From contig JADDOH010002557.1 in the NCBI GenBank assembly GCA_016648135.1, positions 41,618-105,617 on the forward strand: a stretch of 64,000 nt of DNA. The letters run 5' to 3'. Positions within the stretch are counted from its first letter, which is position 1; each line of letters begins with the position of its first letter. The DNA is from Agrypnia vestita. Taxonomy: Eukaryota; Arthropoda; Insecta; Trichoptera; Phryganeidae. The position numbers and the translations under genes are program-made. The notes below the pieces were generated by a model that was not told where the DNA came from, ran no database searches, and saw nothing but the letters and a program-made list of their open reading frames with translations. This document shows, one piece after another, positions 23,043-33,746 of the stretch.

Positions 23043-23231
23043 TTAAAATATCACACAGTGCATGGAATTTGTGCAAATTCCATGCACTCCCTTCTTACAA
23101 ATGCGCATTCTTGAATTCATTGACATTAACATTCTTGATATTCTGATTTCATCGTCACTGTCACTATTTTTATTAGGAGAAAAATTTTCACTCAATGTTC
23201 CACAAGTGTCTTCATCATCACTACTTGACAT
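23043..23231 (-). other. Acidic minus-strand open frame, possible transposase N-terminus remnant
   Basis: Starts MSSSDDEDTC and is rich in Ser, Asp and Asn, like the acidic N-termini of piggyBac transposases, but has no catalytic motif. Its 3' part overlaps a perfect GTGCATGGAATTT/AAATTCCATGCAC palindrome at 23060-23090. Identity uncertain. Confidence 0.25.
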
Positions 23232-23769
23232 CTTATGAGCGGTAATAAATAATTTTTACTAATAAAAAAAATATTAAAATAGATTTTTAACCACGATATA
23301 AATGTAATTTAATATTATTATTGACGAATTAAAAATGATTTACACACGCACAATGCGACACACCCACTCAGTTCGATACCTAAATTCAAACGGCATACCG
23401 TCGATATATCGACGCTAGGCAGATTACGCGCACTTATAATGCGTCGCTATATCGACAGTACACAGTAAAACGGTTAAAAAACAAAAAGTGACTATATGTG
23501 AATTAACCCTTAACTACCTACCACATATTTTTGCTACACAACCACCTGTCATATGTCTGTGGGACTCCCGAATTAAATAATTCACAATGGTAAAATTTAG
23601 TAAAGAAAAGTTTTGTTTTAAATTAAAATTCTATTGAGGAACATATTAAAATCTTTATTAGAAAAAAAGGCACATGAAAATCATATATCGCTTGTATGTT
23701 AAATCATATACCGTATGTTAAATTGCAATATGTGAAATTGCAACAATGTGAAATTCAACGTATCCTCCA

Positions 23770-23930
23770 CAGAAACGTGACCGCTCCATCAGCAGTGCTG
23801 AAGAAAGGTTGGCGGTTCGTAAAATCTGTTCAACTTGCAAATACACAAAGAAACGCAATACACAAAACATGTATTTCGAATGTAAAGCACCAATTTGCCT
23901 TGAATGCTCAACCAAGCTGTGTTTTCACTG
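23770..23930 (+). pseudogene. piggyBac C-terminal cysteine-rich domain remnant
   Basis: One + frame reads KICSTCKYTKKRNTQ, then FECKAPICLECSTKLCFH: the CxxC...C..C..C..H pattern of the zinc-binding cysteine-rich domain at the end of piggyBac transposases, which binds transposon ends. It lies in the opposite orientation to the N-terminal piece in the same element. Confidence 0.65.
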
Positions 23931-24246
23931 ACGTGAAAAACTACGAATTTAGAGCCTGCAATTTTATTGAATTTGTGATTTTACAGAAATTTTTTATTTT
24001 TTTCTACGTTTGTTAATTATTCAACATTAAAAAAAAAGTAGTAAGAAGTTCCTATTCTATATGATATTTGATATTGACAATTATTTGAGATTAAAAGAAA
24101 AAAAAAGATGATTTTCTTCTTCTTTTTCTCGTGCCCTGTCCGTTTACCGGACATTGACTATTATGTTGGCTGTGCGATATATATATATATATTATATTAT
24201 ATGTTTCTTCTCTTTCCTGCACTATATTATGCTGCAAAGTTCTCGA

Positions 24247-24471
24247 TCATAAAAACGGTGGAGCAAATGACCAACGAAAGTGATTCTTTCCAAAACAATT
24301 CTTCTTCCACGGTCTCAATCGAATTTCAGATAAAGGCTCATCATCTTCAGTTGAAAACTCTTCGTTTTCACTTAAAATTGAAGACAAATGATGTTGGGAT
24401 GGAGAATTTTCTTTATTACCCAGTACAGTTGGCTCTTCGTATTCAGAATTAGACGCACAACTTTTTTCCAA
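24247..24471 (-). pseudogene. piggyBac transposase N-terminal remnant
   Basis: Encodes 74 residues: acidic and Ser-rich, containing STEDDEPLSEIR, then GKNHFRWS and PP before a stop. The acidic region followed by a W-S..PP motif is the usual start of piggyBac-family transposases. The DDD catalytic core is absent. Confidence 0.6.
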
Positions 24472-24897
24472 TACATGATCTGGCCCTCATGATCTTGACA
24501 GATCTTGTTCCAATCACCGTTCGATATTAGTGTGACTAAGAGCCACTTTAAACTAAACCCAAAAAAAAAGCACAATTAAAAAAAATTACGTAATCACCTA
24601 CCATAGGTCTCTCAGACTCGATGCGATAGTTTATTACTCACCTGAGACAAACGCATGCACGTACAATCTCAACGAGTGTTTGCGCGAAACTTGAGGGCGT
24701 GGGGAAAGGGTACAGGAACGAACAAGTTTATACGAAACTTGGGTGCAAAAATATTCACGATTATTAATTCGACGGAATCTGTGAAACGATGATAGGTGGT
24801 TAAGGGTTAAATTATAAATATGACTTTTTGGAGAACTGAAATATTAGATGAGGGAATTTTTTTTTTAATATTTGAGAGCCAATATATCCGCCCAACA

Positions 24898-25121
24898 GGG
24901 GCATGCAGTAAGAACAAGAAGCATAACTTTTATTTAAACATATATTTGGAAAAAAAAGGAAACTAAATATTTATCTGGCAGAATATTATGAAAATTAAAA
25001 TTGGAATAATATGTTAATTATTGTGATAGGAATAATATGAGATACGTATCTTATTTCAGTTTCTTTTCAAAATATATTTTTAGGAAAAAGTCATGCTTCT
25101 TGTTCTCACTGCACGTCCATG
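24898..25121. mobile_element. Small MITE
   Basis: About 220 bp with ~45-bp inverted repeats: GGGGCATGCAGTAAGAACAA on the left, GGACGTGCAGTGAGAACAA on the right (reverse complement), both continuing into AGAAGCAT. Non-coding. Confidence 0.7.
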
Positions 25122-25602
25122 GGTAACATAAGGCTGTATGTATAATTTTTTAAGATCACGTGAAAAAACAATAAGAAAATCTAAAGAATACTTTGTAATC
25201 ACAGAAAATCTAGAAACAAAAAATAAGACTATTACGAGCATCCACAATATGAAAGGTGGAGGATGGAAAAAATATTTAAAACATTTGAACCTATTAATAA
25301 ATTGAACTATTAATAAATGATTAAACTGTGAGAAATAAATTAGTTTTGATTGCAATTCTAAATTATACTTTCTACCTCCAGTATTGTACAGTATACAGTA
25401 GAGCCTACCTTAAAATTATAGCTTATATCCTGCTTATTATCCAAGGCTTTATTTTTCTTAAATTCCGATGTTATTCTCTGCTGGTAATACTTCTTGTCTG
25501 TCAGCTGGAGCTGCTGCCCGTACCTCAGCAGGTTCTTGTACAGAGCCAACACGTCGCGTCTGTTAGGCATTACAACTAAAAATAGACAAATAATAATATA
25601 TA

Positions 25603-26262
25603 CAGTAAAACCTCCATATAACGGACCTCTATTTAACGGACTTCGGATATAACAGACAAAAAATCCCGTCAAATGTAAAAAAATTAAAAACGTCCTGTTA
25701 ATATTATAAATGCTTAAAATCGAGTGTTGCCGCATGTAAACAATTTTTAGTGGCCATGATAATCACGTCATACGTCTAGCACTAGAATTTGAGATATAAT
25801 GCCGTCCTGCTCATAGACTGCACCTAGTCGGAGCGATATTATATTAGGGGATTCCCTGATATAATAACGCGTAGGTTATTATGGGTGCTCGATCTAATAA
25901 CATTTATTGATTATTTGTCAGATAACAAAGTTCAACTATATTATACGCATTTTCGTAATTTTAGAGAGTTGATTATAAAAAAACAGCAAACTTCAAAAGT
26001 GCAAACAAAACTTGATTCCTTTTCAAAGCAGGATTACCGAAAGCAAGCGCGTCGATATCAAACAGCAACGTCACTTCATGACGAATTTTCGAAGACAATT
26101 AAATAGAAATTTGTTTGTGTTTTGTATTTTTTATTTATATCTAAATGTACTTTTCAAAAAAAAACTTTTTGATTTATTTTAAACCTATCTTTATATAACG
26201 GACTTTCGGGTTTAACGGACACCCCGTCCCCTCAATTAGTCCGTTATATCGAGGTTTTACTG
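25603..26262. mobile_element. pogo/Tigger-like MITE, second family
   Basis: Termini CAGTAAAACCTCCATATAAC and (reverse complement) CAGTAAAACCTCGATATAAC, flanked by TA (25601-25602, 26263-26264). Subterminal ACGGAC repeats occur at both ends. A short + frame (25885-26106) rich in Lys and Gln may be a transposase relic, but no DDE motif is left. Confidence 0.8.
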
Positions 26263-27060
26263 TACTGCCGTATTCTGAAAATAACATTATTATCTGGTGA
26301 TAGTTAGCCCGACACTCAAAAATAGAGTAACGACAAGATGACTGGTCAAATGTCAATATTCTATTATTGTGATGAAAATATCGACTTTATTTGAACTCTT
26401 TGGATGAAGAAAATAGTAGATGTGTGTGAAGCAAAGTGATTTCTACCAACTATTAAATAATATTTTATTTTTATTTTAACAAACAGACCGTCAGAAGTAT
26501 TTATACTTTTTACTATCAACCCTAATAGTAAAAAGTATAAATATTTTACGAACATTTTGAATTATTACACTTTTTATAATAAACATAATAAAGACTTGCA
26601 AATCAATAAGGAATGGGTTCTAGATTAAAAGTTTTCCGATGAGTGCACGGGTTCCAAGATCAACACGGTGTGATAATCAAATTTATTTCACTTTTGAATT
26701 GAGCCTGTGTTATAAAGTATATACCATCTCTGGATATCTCATTATAGTGATTATTATTTGTACTTTTTAGGTTAAGGATTAAGTTAAAAATAAGTTTGTG
26801 GGAGGAAACAAAGGTTCTATTATTTGCAAAGGCTCTAAAAAAACAATGTTTCCATTTCATCTGGTTCATTAGATTCATCAAAAACATATATTTTAGACAA
26901 AACTCCAGATTGCAATGATTAATATAAATATCACTTTGACATCAAATAAACAAGTCTTTTTAAGAATACCCACACATCTTGGAGGTCCGACATTACAATC
27001 CGTGTACATATATGTAACAAAGTGTTAATGTACCTATTTTAATTTAATATGTTTTATATG
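26263..27060. other. AT-rich spacer with a hairpin
   Basis: A near-perfect ~21-bp hairpin (TATTTATACTTTTTACTA and its inverse) sits at 26504-26556. Otherwise nothing recognised. Confidence 0.5.
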
Positions 27061-27065
27061 TTCGG

Positions 27066-27203
27066 TGTATAGTTTTCTGGGATATTCTGCCGTGTATATG
27101 TGACCTCTCTAGCCAACGTTTCGGATCCCATTGCAGGGTCCATCGTCAGGGCTGATGACGTTGGTCACATATACACGGCAGAATATCCCAGAAAACTATA
27201 CAC
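27066..27203. repeat. Large palindrome, possible Penelope-like terminal sequence with hammerhead-like core
   Basis: Two perfect ~40-bp arms (TATAGTTTTCTGGGATATTC and onward) enclose ~57 bp. On the minus strand the centre reads CCAACGTC, CTGACGA, a GGACCC/GGG.TCC stem, then GAAACGTTGG, resembling a hammerhead core. Hammerhead motifs are known in the terminal repeats of Penelope-like retroelements. One unpaired base at stem II departs from the canonical fold. Confidence 0.45.
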
Positions 27204-28074
27204 AGAAGATTCTGAACGGCCGTGAAAACCTAAGGACATGTTTTATATGTCATTGTTGCACAAATTTTAGGTGTTCATAAAGTGATATTGCACCACTGTA
27301 TATGTAGACATAAAAACACAGGATGCAATCTCTGCTTCCTGCCATGGGTTTTATATATTCATAAATAATGACAATTATAAATATTAACGTAACGTAAATC
27401 AATGTAAATTAATTAAGTTATCACACGGGCATAAATCTATACCTATAAAAATCAATGTCTGTCTATCTGTTCTCTATAAAAATCTACACCATTTATCCGA
27501 TTTGATACAAATCTGCATATTTATTATGCGATTTGATTCAAATTTTGCGTACTTATGCTTAAGGACCCGGCGGATAACATGGGCTTCATTTCCCCCCTAT
27601 TCCTTTACCCCTTCCCCTCCCACTGATATATTTTCGATGCAAATTTGTACCGTTCGATCAATGGGACTCAAAATTTTAAAACTTATTCTTTAGGACTCGG
27701 CGGGTAACATAGGCGTCATTTCCCGCTATTCTTTATATATATATTGTGACGTAGCAACCTCTGTTCGTCACACTTCTTCGAAACATCTAAAAGTAATGAA
27801 TTTATCGATCCCCGCACCAAATATCTGCACCAAAATTGATTTTAATTCGCGTAGGTACCGCGAATACTCTATGGGAAAAAATAAATGTCTTTGGTCTACT
27901 GCAGATGATTTCACGGCAGTCGCGAACGTCGGGGACGGTGTTTCAAAATGGCGCATTCGAAATCTGACACTTTCGCACGCAAGATGTGAGCCTCTCTGTG
28001 AACCCTCGTGTTAAGAGGTAAGCTCATTCCGAGAGACGCAATTTGAAGTGGCTTAAAGATAACTTGTGAAATTA

Positions 28075-28350
28075 CATGATTGTTTGTTTAATAATGTCTT
28101 TCGTAAAGAGGGTCCTTCCACGCCAGCGTTTCGCGCCATGGCCAGGTGACGCGTCGTGGAGTGAAAGGTGCATCCCTTGCAACGCCTGGGGGGCAGCTGC
28201 AGAGATGATGTTCCGGAAGTCATCTGCATCGGCAGCCCAAAGACTCGGGGCGGGGTTATTCTCTGGACCCATAAGGGAGCAATCCTGCTTCAGATGCAAG
28301 GCCAGTAAAATGAAGACCACGACATGCCTGGTATTCCAAATTTTTTAATC
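28075..28350. other. GC-rich segment within the Helitron-like region
   Basis: More GC-rich than its surroundings, with open frames on both strands (28076-28348 plus, 28072-28320 minus). No motif recognised. Probably a fragment of another repeat. Confidence 0.3.
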
Positions 28351-28689
28351 CTCAACATCACGTCACGCCTGGAGCGAGCTGGGAGTTTATCTGGCTCCGA
28401 AAATTGAATAGAACGAGTGTATCAGGTCGTGCCGTTTTTAAAAGAACATCTGAAATCAATGTCACCAAGCGAATGTATTCGCACAGCCTATTGTAGCTTC
28501 ATTGTTTTTTGAATCTGATTTAGAAATTTTGACCTGATGTTAATTGAATCTACAAAATGTGATTGCCGGCGTTTCCGACACCGGCGCTGCGTCAACGCTG
28601 GTGTCGGAAAAGTAGAAAAAACACGATGGAAAATAACTTTGCCACAGATCTCACCGTTGAAAGATGAAGAAACCATTGTTACAATCATG

Positions 28690-29640
28690 AATCAAATCCA
28701 CTGGCAATATTAATGAAAAATTTAGAATCAAATACGGAACAGAGAGAGACCTTCTCGAGGCAATTCAATCTTTATATGAGAACAAGACCTGCATACGAAT
28801 AAACAGCTTAACATGGATGAGTTCAGCGTCGAAATAGGATTGAGACAAGGTTGCCTACTTTCGCCAATCCTGTTCACCCCTTATATGGACAGGATAAGTC
28901 AAAGAGAAGCTAAACAATAAGGGCCGCGATGTTAGAGATGTAAATCGATTGCTAACTCTTGCGGACGATATAGCGAGTCTGGCGGCCATACATGAGGACC
29001 TAAGAGAGGGTCAATTTCTTCAATGAAGAGTGCACTCTAGTTGGGATGAATGATGACACTGTCAAAACAGAGGTTAATGGTCATAGAAAGAGACCAAGAG
29101 AAGTGCTCGATCAGTATACAGGGGACGCAGTTGAAGCAAGTCGACAAATTCAAATACCTTGGGGTGGAATTTTCTAGCAATGGGAGACAAGAAAGTGAAA
29201 TACATACGTAGAAGAATCAAAGCGCTGCGACTGGCTTTCTACGTTCTCTACATAATGTGGTGAAATTCGAGCTAATTGTCAAGACAAAAATGATTGTTTT
29301 CAAATCTGTGTACAGGCTCTGTGTATAGCCCACCCTAATACATAGCCATCAAATTTGGATCCAATCAGAGAGAATGAGAGCAAGGATCCAGGCTGCCGAG
29401 TAAGGGGGGGTAGCGAAAATCCCACTGGTGGACAGTGAGAAATGCCAATATAAGGCATACACTCAGCATAAAGCTCCTACTCCTGCATATAGAGAAATCA
29501 CAAATGAGATGGCTTGGAAATATCAGAGGATGCCAGTGGAACGAGTACCAAGAAGTATCCTCTTGGCAACCCCAGAAGTAAGGCAACTGGTAGATAGTCC
29601 CATATTAAGTTAGAAGCAAAAAAGTATATAGAAACAAAAT
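28690..29640 (+). pseudogene. Decayed RTE-like LINE reverse transcriptase
   Basis: Fragments in shifting + frames: LLEAIQSLYENKTCIR, IGLRQGCLLSPILF, an L.LADDIASL catalytic block, and FKYLGVEF downstream. The RQGCxLSP form of the fingers/palm motif is typical of RTE/R4-type LINEs. Multiple stops and frameshifts mean it is dead. Confidence 0.7.
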
Positions 29641-29989
29641 GGGTTTTGTATGGTTAACACATATGGAAGTAGCATAAAACGGGGGATATGAAAGCACCTT
29701 GTTGAGTCTTTGACCCGACCCTACTAGGACAAGGGGATGAGGATGATAACTTTACTTTAACTGAAAATTTTTCAATAAAACGATATTATATTATTTTGGA
29801 TTTATGCATTTGTTTTTGAAAAATATTTACAATTTTGTATTTTTAATGTTTATGTAAATCCACCTGATCCCGCTATAAATAAATCTGTTCGAGAAACTTA
29901 GAAGAAAGAACTTATAAGTGATCTTTGAAAATATTATGTTAATGTTTAGAAATAAAATAATAAACGCCCATGTGTAAATACCTGGTGTA

Positions 29990-30860
29990 AAAGAAAATAT
30001 TCTAGAAGATTCACGAGTATTCTATAAGCTTCCAAACAGTTTGGCGGAATGTGTATGTGACTCTAGAAGGTTCCAGAACGTTCGATAAAGTTTTAGATTG
30101 TTCTGGAAGGAGAAAGTTCTAGAAGATTCTAGAGTGTTCAATTAGGTTCCAAACTAAGTGTGTTTTTGAGTCTTGAAGATTCCATAACTTTCGATATAGT
30201 TCTAGAAAGTATTGGAAGAACATTCTAGAAGCTTCCAAACAGTGTGGTGGAATATGTCTGTGACTCTAGAAGGTTCCAGAACGTTCAATAAATCTCTCGA
30301 AAGTTCTAGAAGGACAATATTCTAGAAGGTTCGCCTAAGTTCTATGATGATCCAACAGTGTGGCGGAGTGTGTGGGTGACTCTAGAAGGTTCCAGAACAT
30401 TCTATAAAGTTCTAGAATGTTCTGGAAGGAGAACGTTCTAGAACATTCAGGAGAGTTCTGTAAGGTTCCAAAATAAGTGATGGAATGTGTCGGTTTCAGA
30501 ACGTTCAATTCAATTCTAGAATCTTCTGGAAGGAGAACATTCTAGAAAATTCCCAAAAGTTCTGTAAGGTTCCAAACTGAGTGGCGGAGTTTATAAGTGA
30601 GTTAGATGGTTCCAGAAGATTTAGAGAAGGTTTCAGAATGCTCTAGAAAGTTCTGGATGGAGAAAGTTTCAGAAATAGGTTAAGGTTCCAAACTGAGTGG
30701 TGGATTGTGTCGGTGAGTCTAGGCGGCTCCAGAAAGTTCTAGCAGATTCAAGAATGCTTTGGAAAGTTCTGGAGGGAGAAACTTCTAGAAGCTTTCAGAA
30801 AAATTTATAAGGTTCCAAACTGAGTAGCGGAGTATGTCGATAAGTCTAGTGGTTCCAGAA
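29990..30860. repeat. Array of heat-shock-element-like repeats
   Basis: About eight diverged units of ~100-125 bp, each anchored by a TTCCAAAC block and packed with alternating GAA and TTC at 5-base phase. Perfect four-unit elements: GAAGGTTCCAGAACGTTC at 30066-30083 and 30269-30286, GAAGGTTCCAGAACATTC at 30385-30402, TTCTAGAATGTTCTGGAA at 30410-30427, GAACGTTCTAGAACATTC at 30431-30448. This is the consensus binding site (nGAAnnTTCn, multimeric) of heat-shock factor HSF. Binding itself is inferred. Confidence 0.8.
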
Positions 30861-31407
30861 TGAAGTATAATGTCGTTGACAATGAATGCACGAGCTAGAC
30901 ATCAGCATTTAACGCCAAAGCAATACACCATCCCAAAATTGCGCAGCTACGGTGCGCTAAAATATCTGTTAATATTTCGGCAAGGCAAAGACAGCCCGAC
31001 AAAGCCATTCACGGTGCCATCACGGTGCCGAAACCAACAGAAAAGAGACATCAACGAAATCCTATGATCACCGAATTATGGTCCCGGGCGAAGCCGGGCC
31101 AACCAGCCAAAATTGAAATTAAAATCCTCTTTTTTATTAAAAAAATTGTTTCTGCAAAACAAAAGTGGATTTTTATTAATTCAAGCAATTAGAAAAGGTT
31201 AAATTCATGAATTCTAAGCCTGCCATACATCAAACGACATTACAATGTTATATGATAACACTCAAGATAGCAAAATAGCAATAATGCTATTCTCAGGATA
31301 GGCCGATTATTGATTTAATTATTAAATTTTCATTATTTTATTATTCATGATATCATCCTAATACTTAATTTACTTTTGATGCTATTTTTTTGTACACTGA
31401 TATACAG

Positions 31408-31577
31408 GATGCCTCACAGGTAGTAGCAAAAACTTCGAAGGAATCTTCTTCATTCAATTTTGAATAGAAAATATTCTTTACACTTTTGGTGAAGTGTTGA
31501 CAGTTACGGAGACAAGCAACTTCAAAGTTTGCATTTTTTTTCTATATTCTTAACTTATTTTCTTTAATATGTTGGAC
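31408..31577. mobile_element. Half of a CAGGGTGTC-type MITE, interrupted by hAT
   Basis: Matches the left half of 14761-15255 (AGTAGCAAAAACTTC, TTCATTCAATTTTGAATAG, ATTCTTTACAC). The sequence is interrupted at 31578 by a hAT element and resumes at 32632. Confidence 0.7.
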
Positions 31578-32623
31578 TAGTGATGGGCCGAGTCGTATTT
31601 TTTCTAACTGGAGTATCTCGAGTTGAAAAGTTCACAAGTTTACTCGAGTCACAACTCGGGTTGACTCGGTATCTATTTAAGAGTTGAGGGATTACTGTAC
31701 AGGTACGTCTTATGTATACTCAACTCGATGTCGCAAACTCGTTAGTCAATCAACTCGAGTCAAATAAACTTTTAGAAAAATAATATAAATAAGGAAAGAC
31801 AAGAATAAATAATAGATTTGCCTATTAATAAAGAGATAAGTACTCAACAATATGTTTTTTCTTCAAGTGATTTACTAATGTGGAGGTGTTACCTATGTCC
31901 TTATAATTACAGGCACATAATTTGCATTTGAATCTGGTGTCATTATTATTTTTGGAAAAAAACTCCCATGCAACGCTCCTATTTTATTATTTTCAGGCAG
32001 CATATTAATTGCATATCAACACTATTACTATATTCGTGGAAAATTAAACCGGGTAATTAATAATTACGCAAATCACGTATAACGGCCACGGCCACTAGAA
32101 AATTAATAAGTGCAGCGTTCGCAAGCTGAAGCGGCATCGTTCGAAAGTTCGAGTCAAACGAATTGATGGGACTCAAAAAATGTGACTCGAGTCAGAGTGT
32201 TAACCTGAGTATTGTTGGCTGACTCGAGTCGCAAATCGGTTTAATTCGACTTGGTCTTCGAACGGTGCCGCTTCAGCTCGGGACGGTTCGAGTCGCCGTT
32301 CAGTCAGCCTCGCTCTGCTCGGTCTTCGAACGATGCCACTTGCCACTTCAGCTCAGGACTAAGGGACGCCTTGAGTCGCCGTTCGGTTGACCTCGGTTTG
32401 GTTCGGGTAGGCAGCTCGGCGGAACACTTTGTATTTCGCCGCTGAATGGCGAAATGTTCCGACGACAGCTGAGCGGAGCGGACAGCGCCGTCTGCGGTTG
32501 TTTCATTCAAACATTCTCATGTGGCTTGAGACAACTCGAGCTGCCGGAAACGCAACTCGAGTCGACTCGCTGGCAGTATAACTCAAGTTATTCGAGTAAA
32601 TTAACTAGAGTCGCCCATCGCTA
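31578..32623. mobile_element. hAT element, deleted, with BED finger remnant
   Basis: Termini TAGTGATGGGC and (reverse complement) TAGCGATGGGC, with a perfect 8-bp duplication TGTTGGAC at 31570-31577 and 32624-32631: the hallmark of hAT. The interior is full of GACTCGAGTC-type motifs and a GC-rich duplicated block (32251-32510). It inserted into an older MITE. Confidence 0.9.
31852..31968 (-). pseudogene. BED zinc-finger remnant of a hAT transposase
   Basis: Thirty-nine open codons read WEFFSK, FKCKLCACNYK, then TSTLVNHLKKKH. This is the BED finger (W...F...C-x2-C...H-x4-H) at the N-terminus of hAT transposases, which contacts element ends. The catalytic domain is missing. Confidence 0.8.
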
Positions 32624-32892
32624 TGTTGGACTATCACTAGGTACAGTAACTGATATGGAATATTAAAATTCACTTGCTTTAATTAATTTACAAGTCAAAT
32701 GAAATGGCAAAAATATTAGGAAAAAAAGAAGGTATTAGAAGGTACTCATGTACGCATGGTAAAGAAGTTATACTTCTTTGGCGAGATTGTGATAATAATT
32801 GATATTTATATTATCCTGGTTTAAAACGTATATTAATACTATAGTACGACTAATAAAATTCAAAAACATTTTATCATATTTCTTAAAAATCA

Positions 32893-33470
32893 TTATTATT
32901 ATTATTATTGATAATGGGCAGGCAGCCCGTATCACTCTCTCATTTGAATATCCAGACTATTCTTAAATTGGTTGACACTGGCTGCAGACACAACGCCCTC
33001 CGGCAAACTGTTCCACATATTGACCACTCTATTGCTTAATGCATGCTTTCTTGAATTACACGAGAACCGAGACTTGTTCAACTTCAGGTGATGTCCTCGA
33101 AGGCCCACATTAGTGTTTAATGCAAACATATCTATCATATTAGGAATATTGTAGTAGCCCGATAGAATCTTGAATGTCTCGATGAGGTCACCTCTTGCTC
33201 GTCGTTCCTGAAGAGTGGGCAGTTTCAATACTCTCAGCCTTTCCGCATATTCCAGGTTTTTAAGACCCAAGGGCAATTTTGTGGCTCGTCTCTGAACGTT
33301 TTCCAGTAAAACTGTCTTCAAGGATTCCAGATCTGAGAGGCATATTCGAGGAGAGGCCTCACATATGTCTTATAAATAGTTGTGAATAGTGGCACCGTCA
33401 AATGTTGGAATGATCTTCTCACCAAGTACAAAATAGAATTAACTTCTTTTAGATACATTTTTTTCATAAT
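32893..33470 (-). pseudogene. CR1/L2-type LINE 3' end
   Basis: On the minus strand, 33460-33330 encodes LVRRSFQ, YKTYVRPLLEYASQIWNP, then after a frameshift 33321-32932 encodes LLENVQRRATKLPLGLKNL, RARGDLIETFKIL and NMWNSLPEGVV. These are the C-terminal RT thumb/tail blocks of CR1/L2-group LINEs. A (AAT)n run at 32893-32912 forms the 3' tail, so the end is original; the 5' part is missing, as usual for truncated LINE copies. Confidence 0.8.
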
Positions 33471-33581
33471 TATCTCCTTGCATCATTATTATTTCCTTTT
33501 GCCCACAGAATAATCGGGAGAAAACATGCAAATAAACATTTCTTTGCATTTTATAAAGCTATTAAGTCACTCTCCCCCATA

Positions 33582-33652
33582 TCCTCGGATCATAGTGGTG
33601 AGTATCCTCATCTGTCACGCGGAAGGCCGGGGTTGGATTTCCCGCCAGGTAG
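33582..33652 (+). tRNA. tRNA-Asp(GTC)-like sequence, probable pseudogene or SINE head
   Basis: Starts TCCTCG, has ATAGTGGTGAGTATC (box A region), anticodon loop CTGTCAC (GTC, Asp) and GCCGGGGTTGGATTTCCC near the T arm, closely following the pattern of insect tRNA-Asp. The T loop is altered (GGTTGGA rather than GGTTCAA), the acceptor pairs poorly and one base is missing. A T run follows directly (Pol III terminator). Confidence 0.6.
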
Positions 33653-33746
33653 ATTTTTTTTACTTTTTATTATTTATTTATACAATTTTTTCTGAAAACG
33701 ATTCCAAAAAAGATTCAATGTGTAGGAATTTTTTTTTTTGTTAATA

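Larger units (their letters stand above)
23507..24806. mobile_element. Internally deleted piggyBac element
   Basis: 1300 bp between TTAA duplications (23503-23506 and 24807-24810) with termini CCCTTAACTACCTACC and (reverse complement) CCCTTAACCACCTATC. TTAA targets and CCC-starting ends are hallmarks of piggyBac. It retains two transposase pieces on opposite strands (24471-24247 minus, 23770-23930 plus), so it is a rearranged, non-autonomous copy. Confidence 0.85.
27436..31108 (+). mobile_element. Helitron-like element (non-autonomous, with insertions)
   Basis: The 5' end reads TCTATACCTATAAAAATCAA, resembling the TC-starting termini of many insect Helitrons. The 3' end has a CCCGG-GCGAAG-CCGGG hairpin at 31084-31099 followed within ~10 bases by a CTRR-like end. 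No target duplication is expected for Helitrons and none is seen. No Rep/helicase frame exists. A decayed LINE (28690-29640) and an HSE-like array (29990-30860) lie inside. The two ends may belong to different copies, so the extent is tentative. Confidence 0.5.

Noticed and set aside
25328..25735. Open frames on both strands (up to 125 codons)
   Set aside because: The minus frame runs into the MITE terminus at 25603 and shows no family motif; not supported as a gene.
32251..32666. GC-rich frames that look coding
   Set aside because: They lie in the duplicated interior of the hAT element and follow its repeat structure, not a protein.
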